Origin: Apricaphanius iberus | Taxonomy: Eukaryota > Chordata > Actinopteri > Cyprinodontiformes > Aphaniidae | Assembly (NCBI GenBank): GCA_028564705.1 | Contig: JAPXFQ010002398.1 | Span: 1,302,001 to 1,366,000 of the forward strand | Direction: 5' to 3' | Length of the DNA: 64,000 bases | Shown here: in pieces, positions 37,536-49,529 of the stretch | Layout: each line of letters starts with the position of its first letter | How positions within the stretch are numbered: position 1 is the stretch's first letter | Notes under the pieces: model-generated | Seen by the model: the letters and a program-made list of their open reading frames with translations, nothing else | What the model was told of the DNA's origin: nothing | Database searches by the model: none | Program-made: the position numbers and the translations under genes

Positions 37536-40500
37536 ATGGTCGACTCGGAGTATGACTATCTGATTAAGCTGCTGGCTCTCGGAGACTCTGGGGTGGGAAA
37601 GACCACCTTCCTCTACAGGTACACGGACTGCAAGTTCAACAGAAAGTTCACGACCACAGTGGGAATAGACTTCAGGGAAAAGAGAGTGGTGAGTGCCATG
37701 GAAGCAAGAGAAGTTGTTTGTCCTCCTGTTAGAGTCTATTAATAATTGTAAATATTTATTGTAAAAGAATTCTGAGTTATTCAAACTAGCTCAACTTGAA
37801 ACAAAAGTCTTGCATTTTAAAGGGAAAGTAAGTCTACTTTTATAGAACCATTCATATAGTGTAAATTAGGAAGGGAAAACATGTAAGTCACGTGTTCTAC
37901 CAGTGATAGCAAAAATAAGAAAATTACAGGTTAAAATAAACTAAAAGCATAATGTGTGAGACAAGAAAAGTTGGAAAAAATGTCCACATACAGAACATGT
38001 AAAAAGTTGAAAGTATGAAATACATGGGTGGTTGACCTCTCGGAAGTTTTAAACTTGTTTAAACATGTTACTATGTTTAAATTAAACTTAAGTTTAATGT
38101 TTATGAGAACACTGAGGATGGCTTGGTAGAATACATCTCCTCGGGGGGGAAACCCATCTTTAGTTTGAGTTCTTCAACCAGATTAGGGTCACTCATTGAC
38201 TCGGCAAAAGAGATGTTAGAATTATACAATCTTAACCAGGGGCAGTATTTAGATTCAGAATAAAAGCGGCTTAGAAATTAAGCCTTGAGGAACCCCTTCC
38301 TGGTATGATCAATTAATTTATATATTAAATACCATTTATTTTATATTCAACAGTAGTGAGAATAAAATATGAGAGTAATGTAATGAGATGGGGATATTTT
38401 GTTCCATTGTAAACGCTTCTAAAAGTCCCAGATGCTATTTAAAACAAAGTTATGCACTAGCTAGTACACACACACTGTCTAACGTTACCCCTTTTATAAA
38501 GTGGGTATTACCCTCTCCTGGAGGCTGTGAACCTGTAGTTTTTAGGATGGATGATGGAGGTCTGGTTTGGTTCAGGTGTACAAAGGAACCGGTGCCGACG
38601 GGACGAGTGAGATGAACTTTAGAGTGCACCTTCAGCTCTGGGACACAGCTGGTCAGGAGAGGTAAGTTTTATTTTTTTTAATGTATACACTTTTTGGAGG
38701 TATGGTTAAAAAAATCCTTTGTTTCAAGGTTTCGCAGCCTAACAACGGCTTTCTTCCGAGATGCAATGGGCTTCCTGTTGATGTTCGACTTGACCAATCA
38801 GCACAGTTTCCTCAACGTTAGGAACTGGATGAGTATGTGTCCTCTCGTTTCCCCTCCCGTTGCTTTTTAAGCCTGGCTGATTCATAGTTTCACGTTGATT
38901 GAAGCAGCTTCCCTTGTGTTTGTGCAGGTCAGCTTCAGGCCAACGCGTACTGCGATAACCCAGATGTGGTGCTGGTGGGCACCAAGGCAGACCTCAAAGA
39001 CATGACGACCGTTAATGCCAGACTGGCCAGAGAACTGGCAGACAGATACGGGTGAGTGGAAACAGTTCAGGCTTCATCAGTGAGGAAGATTGGTCTTTTA
39101 TCTATTCCCATTTTATTAACTGTTTGCTAAATTATTGTTTTACAGTCCGTTTCAAATTTAGAATGACTACCCTTTTAAAAAACCTTTAAACAAGATAAAT
39201 TGTAAAGAAAAAAGAGCAGGTGTTAAAACCGGGAAGTTTTATGGTTTGCGAAAACTTTTAGCTCATTTAAAATTCACATCTGCAACAATTTCTGGAGTCT
39301 TTTAAGGGGAAAGTTCACATTTTTAAACATTAAGTTGTATCCCGTCCTTACCATCAGCATAGTTCATGGACACAACCCATCTCTGTTTTCACCTCCTGGT
39401 CAGAGCTCTTGCCGTTAGAAACTTTCTAGAAAGTAGTCCTGGCTAGTTTCTGGGGCCATCAAACTGTTTTTCTTCAGAAAATGATATGTGTTTAAAAGCC
39501 TGATTCATTTGCTTGACAAAAAAAAAAACAGTGGCAAAAACTCACACCTTACTCAGCACTATTTTCTTTCCATTCCAATCAATCAGCCCCATGGCCAGTG
39601 TCACACCTCCCAATCAGCTGTTTCATAGAGCTTATACACTGGAATGACGATGATGAAACACAGCTATTGCAAGACCAAGTAAAATATATAAAACAAGTGT
39701 GCACATTTGCAAATTCCCAGGTTGTGACAATGAAAATGTGATGGGATCACCTTTCGTGTTCCACCATTTTTCCTGTCACAGCCCTTGCTATTAGGCTACT
39801 TTGGCTTAGTGCCATTGGCTACTCTGGTGAAAGTGTTGAGAATCAAGGACCTTTATGTGTGTGGTGCACACTTCAGCAAGGACGATTACATCCCAAAACA
39901 AACAGGAAAGAAGAAAAAAAGCTATTTTGAAGAGTGCTGCTGTACTAATGCCCTGGGTAAGTTCTATCTACAAAATAATTTGATGTTGCCTACTTCTGCA
40001 TTATTTTGTAGCTAACGTGTTTACACTAAGAACATGCTGAGTTAACTATCGACAATCAGCTAGTGATGTGTTAGGCAAATTGTCAAACGTCATTGCATGA
40101 AATCATATGAAAACAGTATATAGGAATATACAGTCTGCTCAGAAAACTATATGAAACACAACTGAATTTCTGTTTTGGGGCCAGAAACATTGAATCTACA
40201 AAGATATGCACCTCACCTTCAGCCTGGAGCACTTCAGTCCACTCGCTCTTCCTCTGCCTGTCCAAGCGCCATCTGCTGAAGTTCGACACCTATATATTCT
40301 CTTTGGCGTTGCACTACAATGAGTTTCTTCATCAGATCTTTCATAGTTGGACATGTAGTCAGGTTCAATATCTGTGCACGTCTGGTAAGGATGGGATACA
40401 ACTTCATGTCTAAAAATGCAAACTATCCATTTAAGGATGTTATGTACTCAGTGTGGTCCCAACCTCAGAATTAGTTGAGTTGATTATGTTAATATAAACA

Positions 40501-42726
40501 TTTATGATGCTTTAAGTTGATATTCTGCTAGAAATTGTGCCAATTAGAGTGAATATCATTTTTTTTGTTTTCCTCACTGGGGGTTTATACTTTAAAAAAT
40601 AGAAATTAAATTGTTTCCAGGTGGTCTCTTCCTTTGTATTGTTCTATTAAAGAGTTTTCCAAGCTTTTTAAAGGTCTTCTGATGTTTTCTCTTGGAAGCT
40701 GGCTGCTTTTGAAAAGTTTGTCCTTGTTTTATGCCAACCAATGTTCCTGACTCTAGCAGAGCTCTCTAAAGGTCGAAGTAGAACAGGTCATTCGAAATAG
40801 TACTCAATAGAACAGCGTACTATGATTATAAAAACCCTTGTAAAAGTTCTGTAAACATATTTGGAACTGCTTAAAATGATCTCAAACTGTGGCTTCATGG
40901 AAAGAGTGGTCACCTTTCGACCAGAAAGTTGTGGGCTCAATTCCAGCTTCCTTCTATCACATGCCAATGTGCCGTAGGGCAAGGTACTTCATGCCAAGTT
41001 AAATCCTTAAATGAGAAACCAAGTTTGAAATTGTTGCTTTGTGGTTTAAATCAGGGAGCCCATTCAGTCTGGACCTTAAATAAGAGCAGTAACTGATACA
41101 TTATAGTGCATGACTCTCCTCAGGTCAAAGGAGAACACGTCATTCCAAACATGAGGAAGAACAGCATACTATTATTAAAAAAAGTTGGTTGAAGTTTTGA
41201 AAACACATTGGAAGGTAAAGAAAATTATCCTAAATGCTTTAAAATTGAAAGCAAAATCAGTAACACCTGGAAGAAATCCTATTTGAACTGATCAGAGTAG
41301 CTAAGATGGGAAAGATCTCAAGCAATGAGCAGCTCCAGGGTGATGCAGGTATCTGTGAGTACTGGGGCAATTAAAAGAAGCTAATGAGAAGGTAAGCTTT
41401 AGGCTAGTTTGCCCTGTGACATCTAGTTTTCTATTAAACACATTGACTGACACCATATTTCATGAACTAATGAAACAAGGTTGCTCTTAAGGGTCTAGGG
41501 ACAAATGACAGTTTATCAGATAAAACCAAAAAGTGAATTTGAGCCACAGTACACTGTAGCATGGTGGCTGCATCTGATTTGATTGTGACCCACATTTTTA
41601 AACATACTGTTGCTATTTTGATCAAAACTGTATAAAATGTTCCCCATTTAATGGGAAACATTTACATTCAAAGCAGTGGAAAAAAAAAAATCAGGTGTTG
41701 CCTCTAAAAAATAAGTCTCTACTGTAGAGATAGTATCCGAACATCATGAATAGAATCTTTCATCCCTGTTGATCAATCTTCTCCTCTTTCAAAATCTTCA
41801 ATTGCGGTGCTAAAATACAAACTTTGTAATATTTCATATTTTTCAGAGATTCAACTAAAGTAACTGGAGCAAAACATATATTTTTTACTTCTGGGTACTT
41901 GGCAGCTGGTTGGAAAAAGACTCAGGATTCAATTCAAAATAGTTTCATTTCTAATATGTAAATTATACGGAGGCACAACCCTGGATCATACCTTGGTTAA
42001 AAATCACATATTAAAGTTAAGGTACTAAGCAAACTAAAAGACAGCAACTCTCAGCAACTCAGTTTACTTAAAAAAAAAGTAAAAGTAGCGATGGTTAAAA
42101 GAAAATTAAAAAAACACTGAAAGATTACATATACTCTGATGTATGAGAAGTAAAACAGAAACAAAATAAAGATATTAGTAGTGACTCAAGACCTAAGCAG
42201 TGCATTATGTGATATTCTCATATTTTTTCCCATTTTTTAGCTGGAGAATAACTGAACTTAAGCAGTTCACCACAAAATGGCACCGTCTTCCGCCCAGTGC
42301 TGAGTGTAGATCTAAACCTGCATCAAGCAGAATATGACCAAAGTAGAAATATTTTAAATATTTAGATCCTTAAAATGCATTTAGTCAAATTATAGTAATA
42401 TATATATATGCTGACAGACACAAACTATAGCAAAAAAATTATATATTTATAACTGATAAAATGCTTTGAACATTAATCACATGCATCTTGTAGAGTTTTT
42501 GATTCCTAAAAATCCCAACGTCTCCGTTTCCCTCAGCATCCCATACTTCGAGACGAGCGCAGTGACGGGAGTAAACGTGGATGCCGCCGTGCTCACCCTG
42601 CTGAACCTGGTGATGAAGAGGATGGAGCAGAGCACGTACAGGGCCCGCGGTTCTGAACCCAACGGCAGCCCCACCTCCAGCCATGAGGTGCAGGAGGCCC
42701 CCATCAGGAGGTGGTGCTCCTGTTAG
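37536..42726 (+). CDS. rab27b: Ras-related protein Rab-27B-like, 5 coding exons
   Basis: A small GTPase that directs docking and exocytosis of secretory granules and exosomes. Exons 37536-37688, 38576-38661, 38729-38832, 38928-39051 and 42537-42726 join in phase to 218 aa, the same length as human RAB27B. Motifs: P-loop GDSGVGKT (16-23), switch I TTVGIDF, G3 WDTAGQE (Gln78), G5 ETSA, and C-terminal CSC for double geranylgeranylation. [20 protein letters not shown] is closer to 27B than to 27A. The G4 motif reads TKAD, with Thr133 where Rab27 proteins carry Asn. Linkage to POLI is also seen in human 18q21 and supports 27B. A poly(A) signal lies at 42938-42943. The assignment to 27B rather than 27A is probable, not certain. 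Confidence 0.93.
39308..40428 (+). mobile_element. P-type DNA transposon relic with THAP-domain fragments
   Basis: This lies in RAB27B intron 4. The first about 50 bp and the reverse complement of the last about 50 bp align along GTTGTATCCCRTCCTTACC, giving a long imperfect terminal inverted repeat. Flanking octamers TTTTAAGG (39300-39307) and ATTTAAGG (40429-40436) differ at one base, as an aged 8-bp target duplication would. Inside, one frame reads [13 protein letters not shown] and another [16 protein letters not shown], the two halves of a C2CH THAP zinc finger separated by a frame change. No catalytic core is present. Confidence 0.75.
40885..41010 (+). repeat. tRNA-derived SINE-like segment
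   Basis: AAGAGTGGTCACCTTTCGACCAGAAAGTTGTGGGCTCAATTCC resembles a tRNA-type promoter, with an A-box-like start and a B box (GGGCTCAATTCC for GGTTCGATTCC). A GGGCAAGGTACTT stretch typical of fish SINEs follows. The polymerase III boxes are degenerate. Confidence 0.5.
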
Positions 42727-44020
42727 TGATTCCACCAGCAGCACTTACATAGGAGGAACAGACTTTAAAAGCTGTATCTAGACTGTGCTACTCATTGCAC
42801 TTCTGGTTAGAAGCTTGCTACATTTTCCTGCCGTTTACATGTGGAAGTAAAGTTTAATTCAGTCTTTTATGACTCTGAAATTAAAATGATATTGGAATTT
42901 CCTATACTTCTTTTTTCTCTGGTTGTGTCAAGAAGAAAATAAAGTACATTTAGCCTGGTTGTCTGACTCCAATTTTAAAATAAATTGCATGAAAATTATA
43001 CATGTAATGTTATATTTTCAAAAAATTTTGTTTTTACTTTATTATCATATAATTCCCACCAACATACTTAGGTCTATTACTAACATAGCTGTTTATACCA
43101 GTTTGTTTAAAAAAAAGTCTGGAAAATCAGAGCCCTTGTTTCAGTGATATGACCCGTGTTAAAAAGTCTTAAACGCAATACAATAAGCAATGATGGTGTG
43201 AAGTGAAACAAAATTGCACATTTCTGGGAGAGCAATATTTTGGGAAAAAATGGATCAAGCTCTGTGAGTGTTCAAATTGATACCGACAAAATTGTCCCTT
43301 TATGTTTCATGGACAAGCATTACATCTGGAAGTAATTGTGTTCGGAAAATTATCTGACCCATTATCCCTACTTTGTTACAATGACACATATTGCATCTGT
43401 TGGAACAGTTTCAGTGAGGATCAAATGTCTCCTTTTTTCTGCTCTATCGTTGATTTAGGTTGGCTATCAGTAATTAAAGAAAATTTGCTACAATATCTAT
43501 TTAGAAAATAAAGAAAAAAAACCCCATCTTTTATTATTTGTAATCAGACAAATTTATTTGACACACTGACTGACAAAATATGCATTCAGGTAATTCATGT
43601 ATAATTATATACTTATTATATTCTCAAACTATGCAGAATTGTTGACATCAATAAGCCCCCAAACTTTATTATGCTTCTTGGTACAAACGACATGACAATT
43701 AAAACATAAACTGTTCCATTCAGATTAGAGACATGACATGTTTTCTATACAGACATTGTTATCCATACAAATTATATTAAATGTGAAGGATTTTTTCTAC
43801 AGAAGGATGTTGAAAGCCTTTATAACCAAACCATCAGAAATTAAGAACATATGGCGAAATTTAAAAAGAAATCAACTTTATGATACAAATCAGATATATT
43901 GCAAACACATCAAAGAAGTTGAAATAAAACTTGAAGGTGTTGTGACTGAAACAGTTGTAATTGTTTCTTAAACCTGATTGTTAGCTCACTTAAAACAAAA
44001 ACAGAATATGTACCAAATAT
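42727..44020. other. RAB27B 3' UTR and AT-rich spacer, nothing else recognised
   Basis: Beyond the poly(A) signal at 42938 the DNA is AT-rich with many short frames but no recognisable domain or repeat ends. Confidence 0.5.
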
Positions 44021-44028
44021 AAATCATA

Positions 44029-44330
44029 TCAAACCCAGTGTGACCGAGCTATTATCAAAAGGTTTCGGACTTTTGTCGCAGACAGATGACTTCTCATCAG
44101 TGTTTTGATGTTGTTCTGGAGGCTGAATCCGCGCTCTGCTGCCCAACCTGGGTTTGCAATTACAAGCACCACTTCAGCCAAAGTTATGAAGTAAGGGAAT
44201 GCATTTATCAAAATGTATGGGATCAGAAGTCTCAGCTTCTGCATCAGTGGTTGGCATGACTCCAGGCTCTTTGGAGGTGTTTGTGATCGGCTGCACCAGT
44301 CACAGACACACCCCAAAGCCTCCGTAATGC
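44029..44330 (-). mobile_element. hAT-type transposase C-terminal (dimerisation) fragment
   Basis: The - strand reads YFITLAEVVLVIANPGWAAERGFS and then IKTLMRSHLSATKVRNLL. This follows the hAT C-terminal dimerisation region (pattern: small residues, ERGFS, IK, R..L....L..L). ZNF862-like domesticated proteins carry the same module. The frame is intact for about 95 codons, but no zinc finger or catalytic part was found nearby. Confidence 0.65.
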
Positions 44331-45550
44331 TTCATCGTTCTGACAGCTCCCAGATAATGAGATGCGTTGAGTACAGGGTCCAGGTCTAATATGAAACCCA
44401 GCAGCTCTAATGGAAATCTTTTGCTTTTACTTATTTAGTTACCTCTACTCGTAAAGTTAAAAATGTCTGCACGTCTGAACCCAGTGGTCATGGGTGTGAA
44501 TTATAATCTATCAAAATGGTGGACGTCTTGTCTTGGCCCAATATCATACTGCGTGTGTGGTGTGTTCAGAGGATGCAGCCTGATGAAAGTGACGTGTAGC
44601 CAATCAGAAAGCGAGCTGACAGGCAGAGATGCGGGGATGCGCCTTTGAAGCGTCTATTATTATTTCAGTGTCTACTTGACGGCAGTCCGTAAATGGAATG
44701 AAACACAGATCAGTCAGGAAAAAGTCTGTGATGTGGTAAAAAATATATAACAAATTCACCTCCATATCTTAACAATTAGAGCCCATGCTCCATTTCTTTA
44801 TCCCCAAAATAGTTGTACACATCAATGTGTGTCATTTGTGAATATATTCTTCATGTTGAGCTGAAAAAATTATCAACAAGTAATAAAAAGTGTGAAAAAT
44901 TGAGGAAAATATTCTGTAGATCCTGCTCCAGGTGCTCAGCTGGATTAAATGTGACATGTACGGTCAGACTGCTGATGCTTTTTAAAACATTGAACATGTT
45001 TCTGAATTAATACAAAAATATACCCCAAAAAAAATTGCAATTGTGCTATTAAGAGTGTCAAAAACACTCATATGGGCAGAAATGCCAGATTTGATGTGCA
45101 TTTGGCTTAAGTGTGAATAACTATAAAACAGGATGTCTGCACAATTTAACACAAATCCAAACCCAGCAGGGAGAGCATGGCAGCTATGTAGTTATTACTA
45201 TGTTGTGTCAGTGTGCAGGTTTCAGCCGCATTGATATGGAAATGACTACAAGTGGTACAGGAGAGTGTGTTTTTTAAATTGGAGCGGAGCAGCAGGACTG
45301 CTGTAAGTGTATAAGAACATGCTTATTGAGTCACACTGCAAAATAGCACAGCACAAATAATTTAATTCTATATTCAATTCAGGTTGGACTTTTTTGTGGG
45401 TGTTCGCCCAGCAAAGATTTTTGTGGGTGAAGCCCGTGTCAGCAGTGCGCAATTTCCCATAGAAACCTAGAGCAGCAAACGGTTCGTTGAAGTAACATCG
45501 ATTCAGGTATATGATGTGTCCTGACAGACATCGCACGTGGTAGGAGAACA

Positions 45551-46939
45551 TCAGGAATTTTCTAAAATTTTAATTGCTGCGTCTAGGGCCTTATGGTCTT
45601 CCGACATATCAGGCCAAATCGAATATTTTTTAAATTTTTTCTTCTTTACTTTCAATGAACTGTACATGGGGACCTCGGTCGGGAGGGCTGCGTTTTCGTT
45701 TGACCTGGTCAACCTTTCTGGTCCTGCTAAACTAACAAGACTTTCAAGATATTCTGCAGAAGCTGAAGATCTTTGGACTTTTGCTGTTCCAGCCACAGAG
45801 AAAACTTTACTTCGCTTTTTTTGTTCTGGTTCTGACAGTAAAACATCCACTTCAGTGACTCTCAGTGAGATGTTTGTCCATTTCTCCCTCAGGATGTTCT
45901 GCAGTTTCTCTCTCAGCTCTGACACAGCTGCTGTCACATCTTCAAAGTACCTCAGAGGACGAACATTGATGCTGGGAGAGTGTTTAGACTCACTAACAGC
46001 AGACAGAGAGGGGTATTTCTGAAGAAACTGGCTGTGATCCTCTGTGTGCTCCAGCAGCTCCAGCTCAGCATCTTTCCTCTTCAGCTCACAGATCTCCTGC
46101 TCCAGCTTCTCCTGAAGATCTTTGACTCGGCTCATCTCAGATTTCGGCTGGGATCTGATCTGCTGCTTCAACTCAGAGCTTCTATCCTGGATGAGACGGA
46201 TCACATCAGTGAAGATCTTCTCATTGTCTTCCTCTGCTTTATCAGCAGAGATATTGATGGCCTTCACCTCCTGCTGAAACAACTTTACGTCTTTCTGTCG
46301 GTCGTTAATTCTCTGCTGGATTTCTCCTCTCCTCACTTTCAGCTCCTCCTGCTTCTCTTTCATCTCTGCTGCAGCTGCGACGATGTCGTGGCCTTTATGT
46401 TCATCCACTGTGCAGACATAACAGATGCTCCGCTAATCAGTGCGACAGAACATCTTCATCAGCTCATCGTGACGGGAGCAGATGTTCTCATGGAGCTGCT
46501 TGGAGGGCTCCACCAGCTGATGCTTCTTTAACCGAGCCACGTCGTAATGAGACTGCAGGGGATTCTCACAGTAGGACAACAAACACACCAAACAGGACTT
46601 TGTGGCTTTTAGTTTCCTACCGGTGCAGATATCACAGGCCACATCTTCAGGTCCAGCATAGCTCTGATAAGGAGGAGCAGCTCCGAGTCCAATTAGCTTC
46701 AGCTGCTCTGTTAAAGCTGCCAGCATGGTGCTTTTCACCAGGACAGGCCTCGGTGTGAATGTCTGTCTGCACTGAGGACAGCTGTGAATGCATTTCTGGT
46801 CTTCTTCATCCCAGAAGTTTGTAATACACTTCATGCAGTAGCTGTGTCCACAGAGAATCGTAACCGGATCCTTCAGTAGATCCAGACAGATTGAACAGGA
46901 GAAACTCTCTCGGTCCAGCTGAACTCCGCTCTGCGCCAT
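45551..46939 (-). pseudogene. TRIM16-like gene copy A: nonsense codon, B30.2 replaced by an unknown tail
   Basis: The first of three tandem fish TRIM genes (RING E3 ligase type, cytosolic). From the MAQSGVQLDRES start it encodes a RING (CSIC...CGHSYCMKC...CPQC), a B-box1-like region, a B-box2 and a coiled coil, colinear with copies B and C. At 46433-46435 a CAG Gln codon of the siblings is TAG, truncating the protein within the B-box after about 168 residues. The frame then continues open to TGA at 45551. Just after the LLSEPE sequence (near 45835) homology with the siblings ends abruptly. About 90 unrelated codons with a lysine-rich KVKKKKFKKYSIWPDM stretch replace the whole PRY-SPRY region. 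The tail is not recognised. It is most likely a pseudogene; a short RING/B-box product is conceivable. Confidence 0.8.
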
Positions 46940-46961
46940 TTCTTCTCTCAGATGCAGTTTG

Positions 46962-46973
46962 AGTTTCACTTTC
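46962..46973 (-). promoter_or_regulatory. ISRE-consensus match before TRIM copy A
   Basis: On the gene strand the site reads GAAAGTGAAACT, a full match to the interferon-stimulated response element GAAANNGAAACT. It ends 23 bp before the ATG. The corresponding position in copies B and C is altered. Copy C has a one-mismatch version, AGTTTCTCTTTT on the + strand, at 63061-63072. Confidence 0.5.
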
Positions 46974-47488
46974 AGATAAATGAAACCACCCTAATCTCTG
47001 CTCTATACGTCATAAGTTTGTGCAATGAAGGAGGCGTGTCATTAGTCAACAGAGCAATAAACTGTGGCTAAGACAGGGAGGGAGACAGGAAATCAGTGGA
47101 CAGAATAACCCTGCAGTTTGAGATCTTGAAGATGAGGGAGGAGTTATGAGAGCAGTCTGACAGACAGGCTCTGTATTTTACCCTTTATACAATAAAACGT
47201 AATTACTAATTTGTTATTGTCCCATGTTTACACTGTCATATAAGCTTCCAGATTTCTCATGTTAAATCTACGATTTGTAAAGAACATGAGTTACAGATTT
47301 AGCGATTGATTCTAAATGTTTTTAAGTTTTAAACCACATTTCTAAATCATGCTCTGCATTTTAATCATAGAATGAGATAAGCAAATAATTTAAATTTAAT
47401 ATATATATATTTTTTAGGAATTTTTCCTTAAGATCAACAGGTGAAAAAGTGTCAGCTTTTACATTGTGGCTATTTTTGCTATTCATCT

Positions 47489-47620
47489 GTAAAAAATATT
47501 TAATAATATATTTTATTTTTCAGTCATTTTTATTTAGATAAAATTATTTTTTATTAAATTGAATTTTATTAATTTAAATAAAAATGGCTGAAAAATAAAA
47601 TATATTATATATGTTTTTAC
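47489..47620. repeat. Long AT-rich hairpin (about 50-bp arms, 30-nt loop)
   Basis: The arm at 47489-47540 is nearly the reverse complement of 47571-47620. A perfectly matched ATATTTTATTTTTCAG core extends through CATTTTTATTT with one mismatch. It is a foldback MITE or similar. The AT richness and low complexity argue against a microRNA precursor. Confidence 0.75.
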
Positions 47621-47869
47621 GATGAAATATTTTTATATTAATAAATGCATTTCTAAAGAAAAACGATTTTTTTTTTCATAACAATGAGTTTAAACTTTTA
47701 TATTAATTGAGTTTTTGATAATTTCACTGTCACAAAATATATTTGTCTAATATGACTGTGAGGAAAGCAGGAAGCTTAGCAGTCTGACAGAGAGACATGC
47801 TGTTTAACCATGTTTTAGGTAAGGATAAAACTTAATCGGATTTTTTTATATATTTACAATTCAAAACTT

Positions 47870-48050
47870 GTTTCCTACTTTCTCATCTTGAATGAAGTAT
47901 TACACAGTTGAATAAAAAAATAAACAATTTCCTATTTTTCAGTTTAAATTCCAAATGATAAAATATAAAGATAGATTTTAGCTCAACTACTGTGGTAGTT
48001 TTATTTTAATATAATATTTATGTTCCCCTACAAACATTTCAAAAAGTAAC
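47870..48050. repeat. Upstream duplication block shared with 55340-55510
   Basis: CAGTTGAATAAAAAAATA...AATTTCCTATTTTTCAGTTTAAATTC and CTACTGTGGTAGTTTTATTTTAATA recur at 55340-55510 upstream of TRIM copy B. The two blocks therefore belong to the duplicated segments carrying the TRIM genes. Confidence 0.7.
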
Positions 48051-48536
48051 TTGATTATGAACTATGGTTTTGTCCCGCCTATTTGCATGTTATGAAGGCT
48101 GATCAGGTTGAATGAAAATACTCTCGATGAAATCTTTATGGATTTACAAGCGGTTTGCTTTATTACAAACTTTACTACACACAAGCTTGATACAGGATAA
48201 TTGTAGATATTGAAATTACTGTTTATTATTTCAAAAAGGAAGGAAGGAAGTAAAGAAGTGTGATCAACTCCACTCTTCACATTTCCCTTGTTAGTTATGC
48301 TGCATTCCTTTTGTCTTGGATACTCGGGCGTCCGAGTTGCTGTAAACGAGAACGTGACATCGTCCATGATTTAAAGCGTTCCAGTTTCACCCTGAGTCAT
48401 AAAGAAAATGGATGCTTTGAGGGCAGGCTAGTCATTATTATTCTATTGAATATAATAATGTGATTAAAAATATTCCATACGCTCTGATCCACGTAGTCAA
48501 GAAATTTATTTCATAACTTTAAATAATATTTACCCA

Positions 48537-48728
48537 TTGACCCACTTTACTCAAACTAGATTCAATTTCAATGTTGAAAAATTTTACTTATGCAAACAAG
48601 AGGATGAATCAACTAAACATCTCTTCTATAAATGGGGTAAAATGATGGATCTTTGGACATCACTTCAGGAGTGGCTTAACTCTAAAAAAATATCAAAAAA
48701 TAAGTATTTGTTATTGTTAGCGACATAG
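48537..48728 (+). mobile_element. L1-type LINE ORF2 C-terminal fragment
   Basis: The frame contains FYLCKQEDESTKHLFYKWG followed by a DLWTSLQEWLN stretch, resembling the Cys/His-containing C-terminal domain of fish L1 ORF2 (pattern C..C..E.E...HLFy.C....FW..l..wl). It is degenerate. Confidence 0.55.
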
Positions 48729-49529
48729 CATCTTCAGCAGACCAGCATGAAAAACAAAACTGTACATTGTATTGCACGCACAGCAAGGCTTTGCAATGTA
48801 TAAATTGGTAACCGGATTAAAGCAGAAATGTAGTCAAATGTGTAAGAGCATTTAAAAATGACACTGAAATGACCAACATAGTACAAATACAAAGAAAATA
48901 CATCTCAATTACCGGACTGTCTAAAACCTGGAGATTTAGCAACTGAGATAAGCTTTATTGACTCAGTTTTTTACAACAACAAAAAACTAAACCAAACTTC
49001 TGAGCCCTTAATATAACAGAGTTTCATTGTGGTGCTTTGTGATTTTCAAATTCTTGTGAGAATTAATGTTTGCGATGAAGCTTAGCACTGTTTGTTTCAG
49101 TTTGATCTTCTCCTGGCTCTGCAGCGCGGCGGAGCGTAGCGTAGCATTGGGGTGCAGGAGGCGGGTTTATAGAGAAACGAGCCGTTTCACTTTGTGGTCT
49201 AAGATTAACTACAGGTAACCTGCCTCTGGTGGGTGGCCCTGTGCCCATCCAGAGCCACCCATAGCTCCGCCCCTGATTCTAACTTTAGAGAATCTGAAAC
49301 AAATCCATTCTTGAAATTTGAATTGTTACCCAGCTCTAATGTACACACATTTTATCTGCTGAATTATTTTTGGTGATGAGGTTATTTTTCAGGACGATTT
49401 CTGTTGCAAACCAGGAAAGGACACACAAGCTCAGTGACATTGCGTTAATATTCTATTGATTTTCTTTTATATGAAAAAATTTCACAACATAGCCATTTAT
49501 ATAACACAAACATTTACATTTACTGACAA

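Noticed and set aside
40900..40945. Possible tRNA gene.
   Set aside because: The A and B boxes are degenerate and no cloverleaf with acceptor pairing can be drawn; a tRNA-derived SINE fits better.
45980..46531. A 183-codon + strand frame rich in Leu with a signal-like start.
   Set aside because: It is the antisense of TRIM copy A coiled coil and recurs antisense to copy B; not an independent gene.
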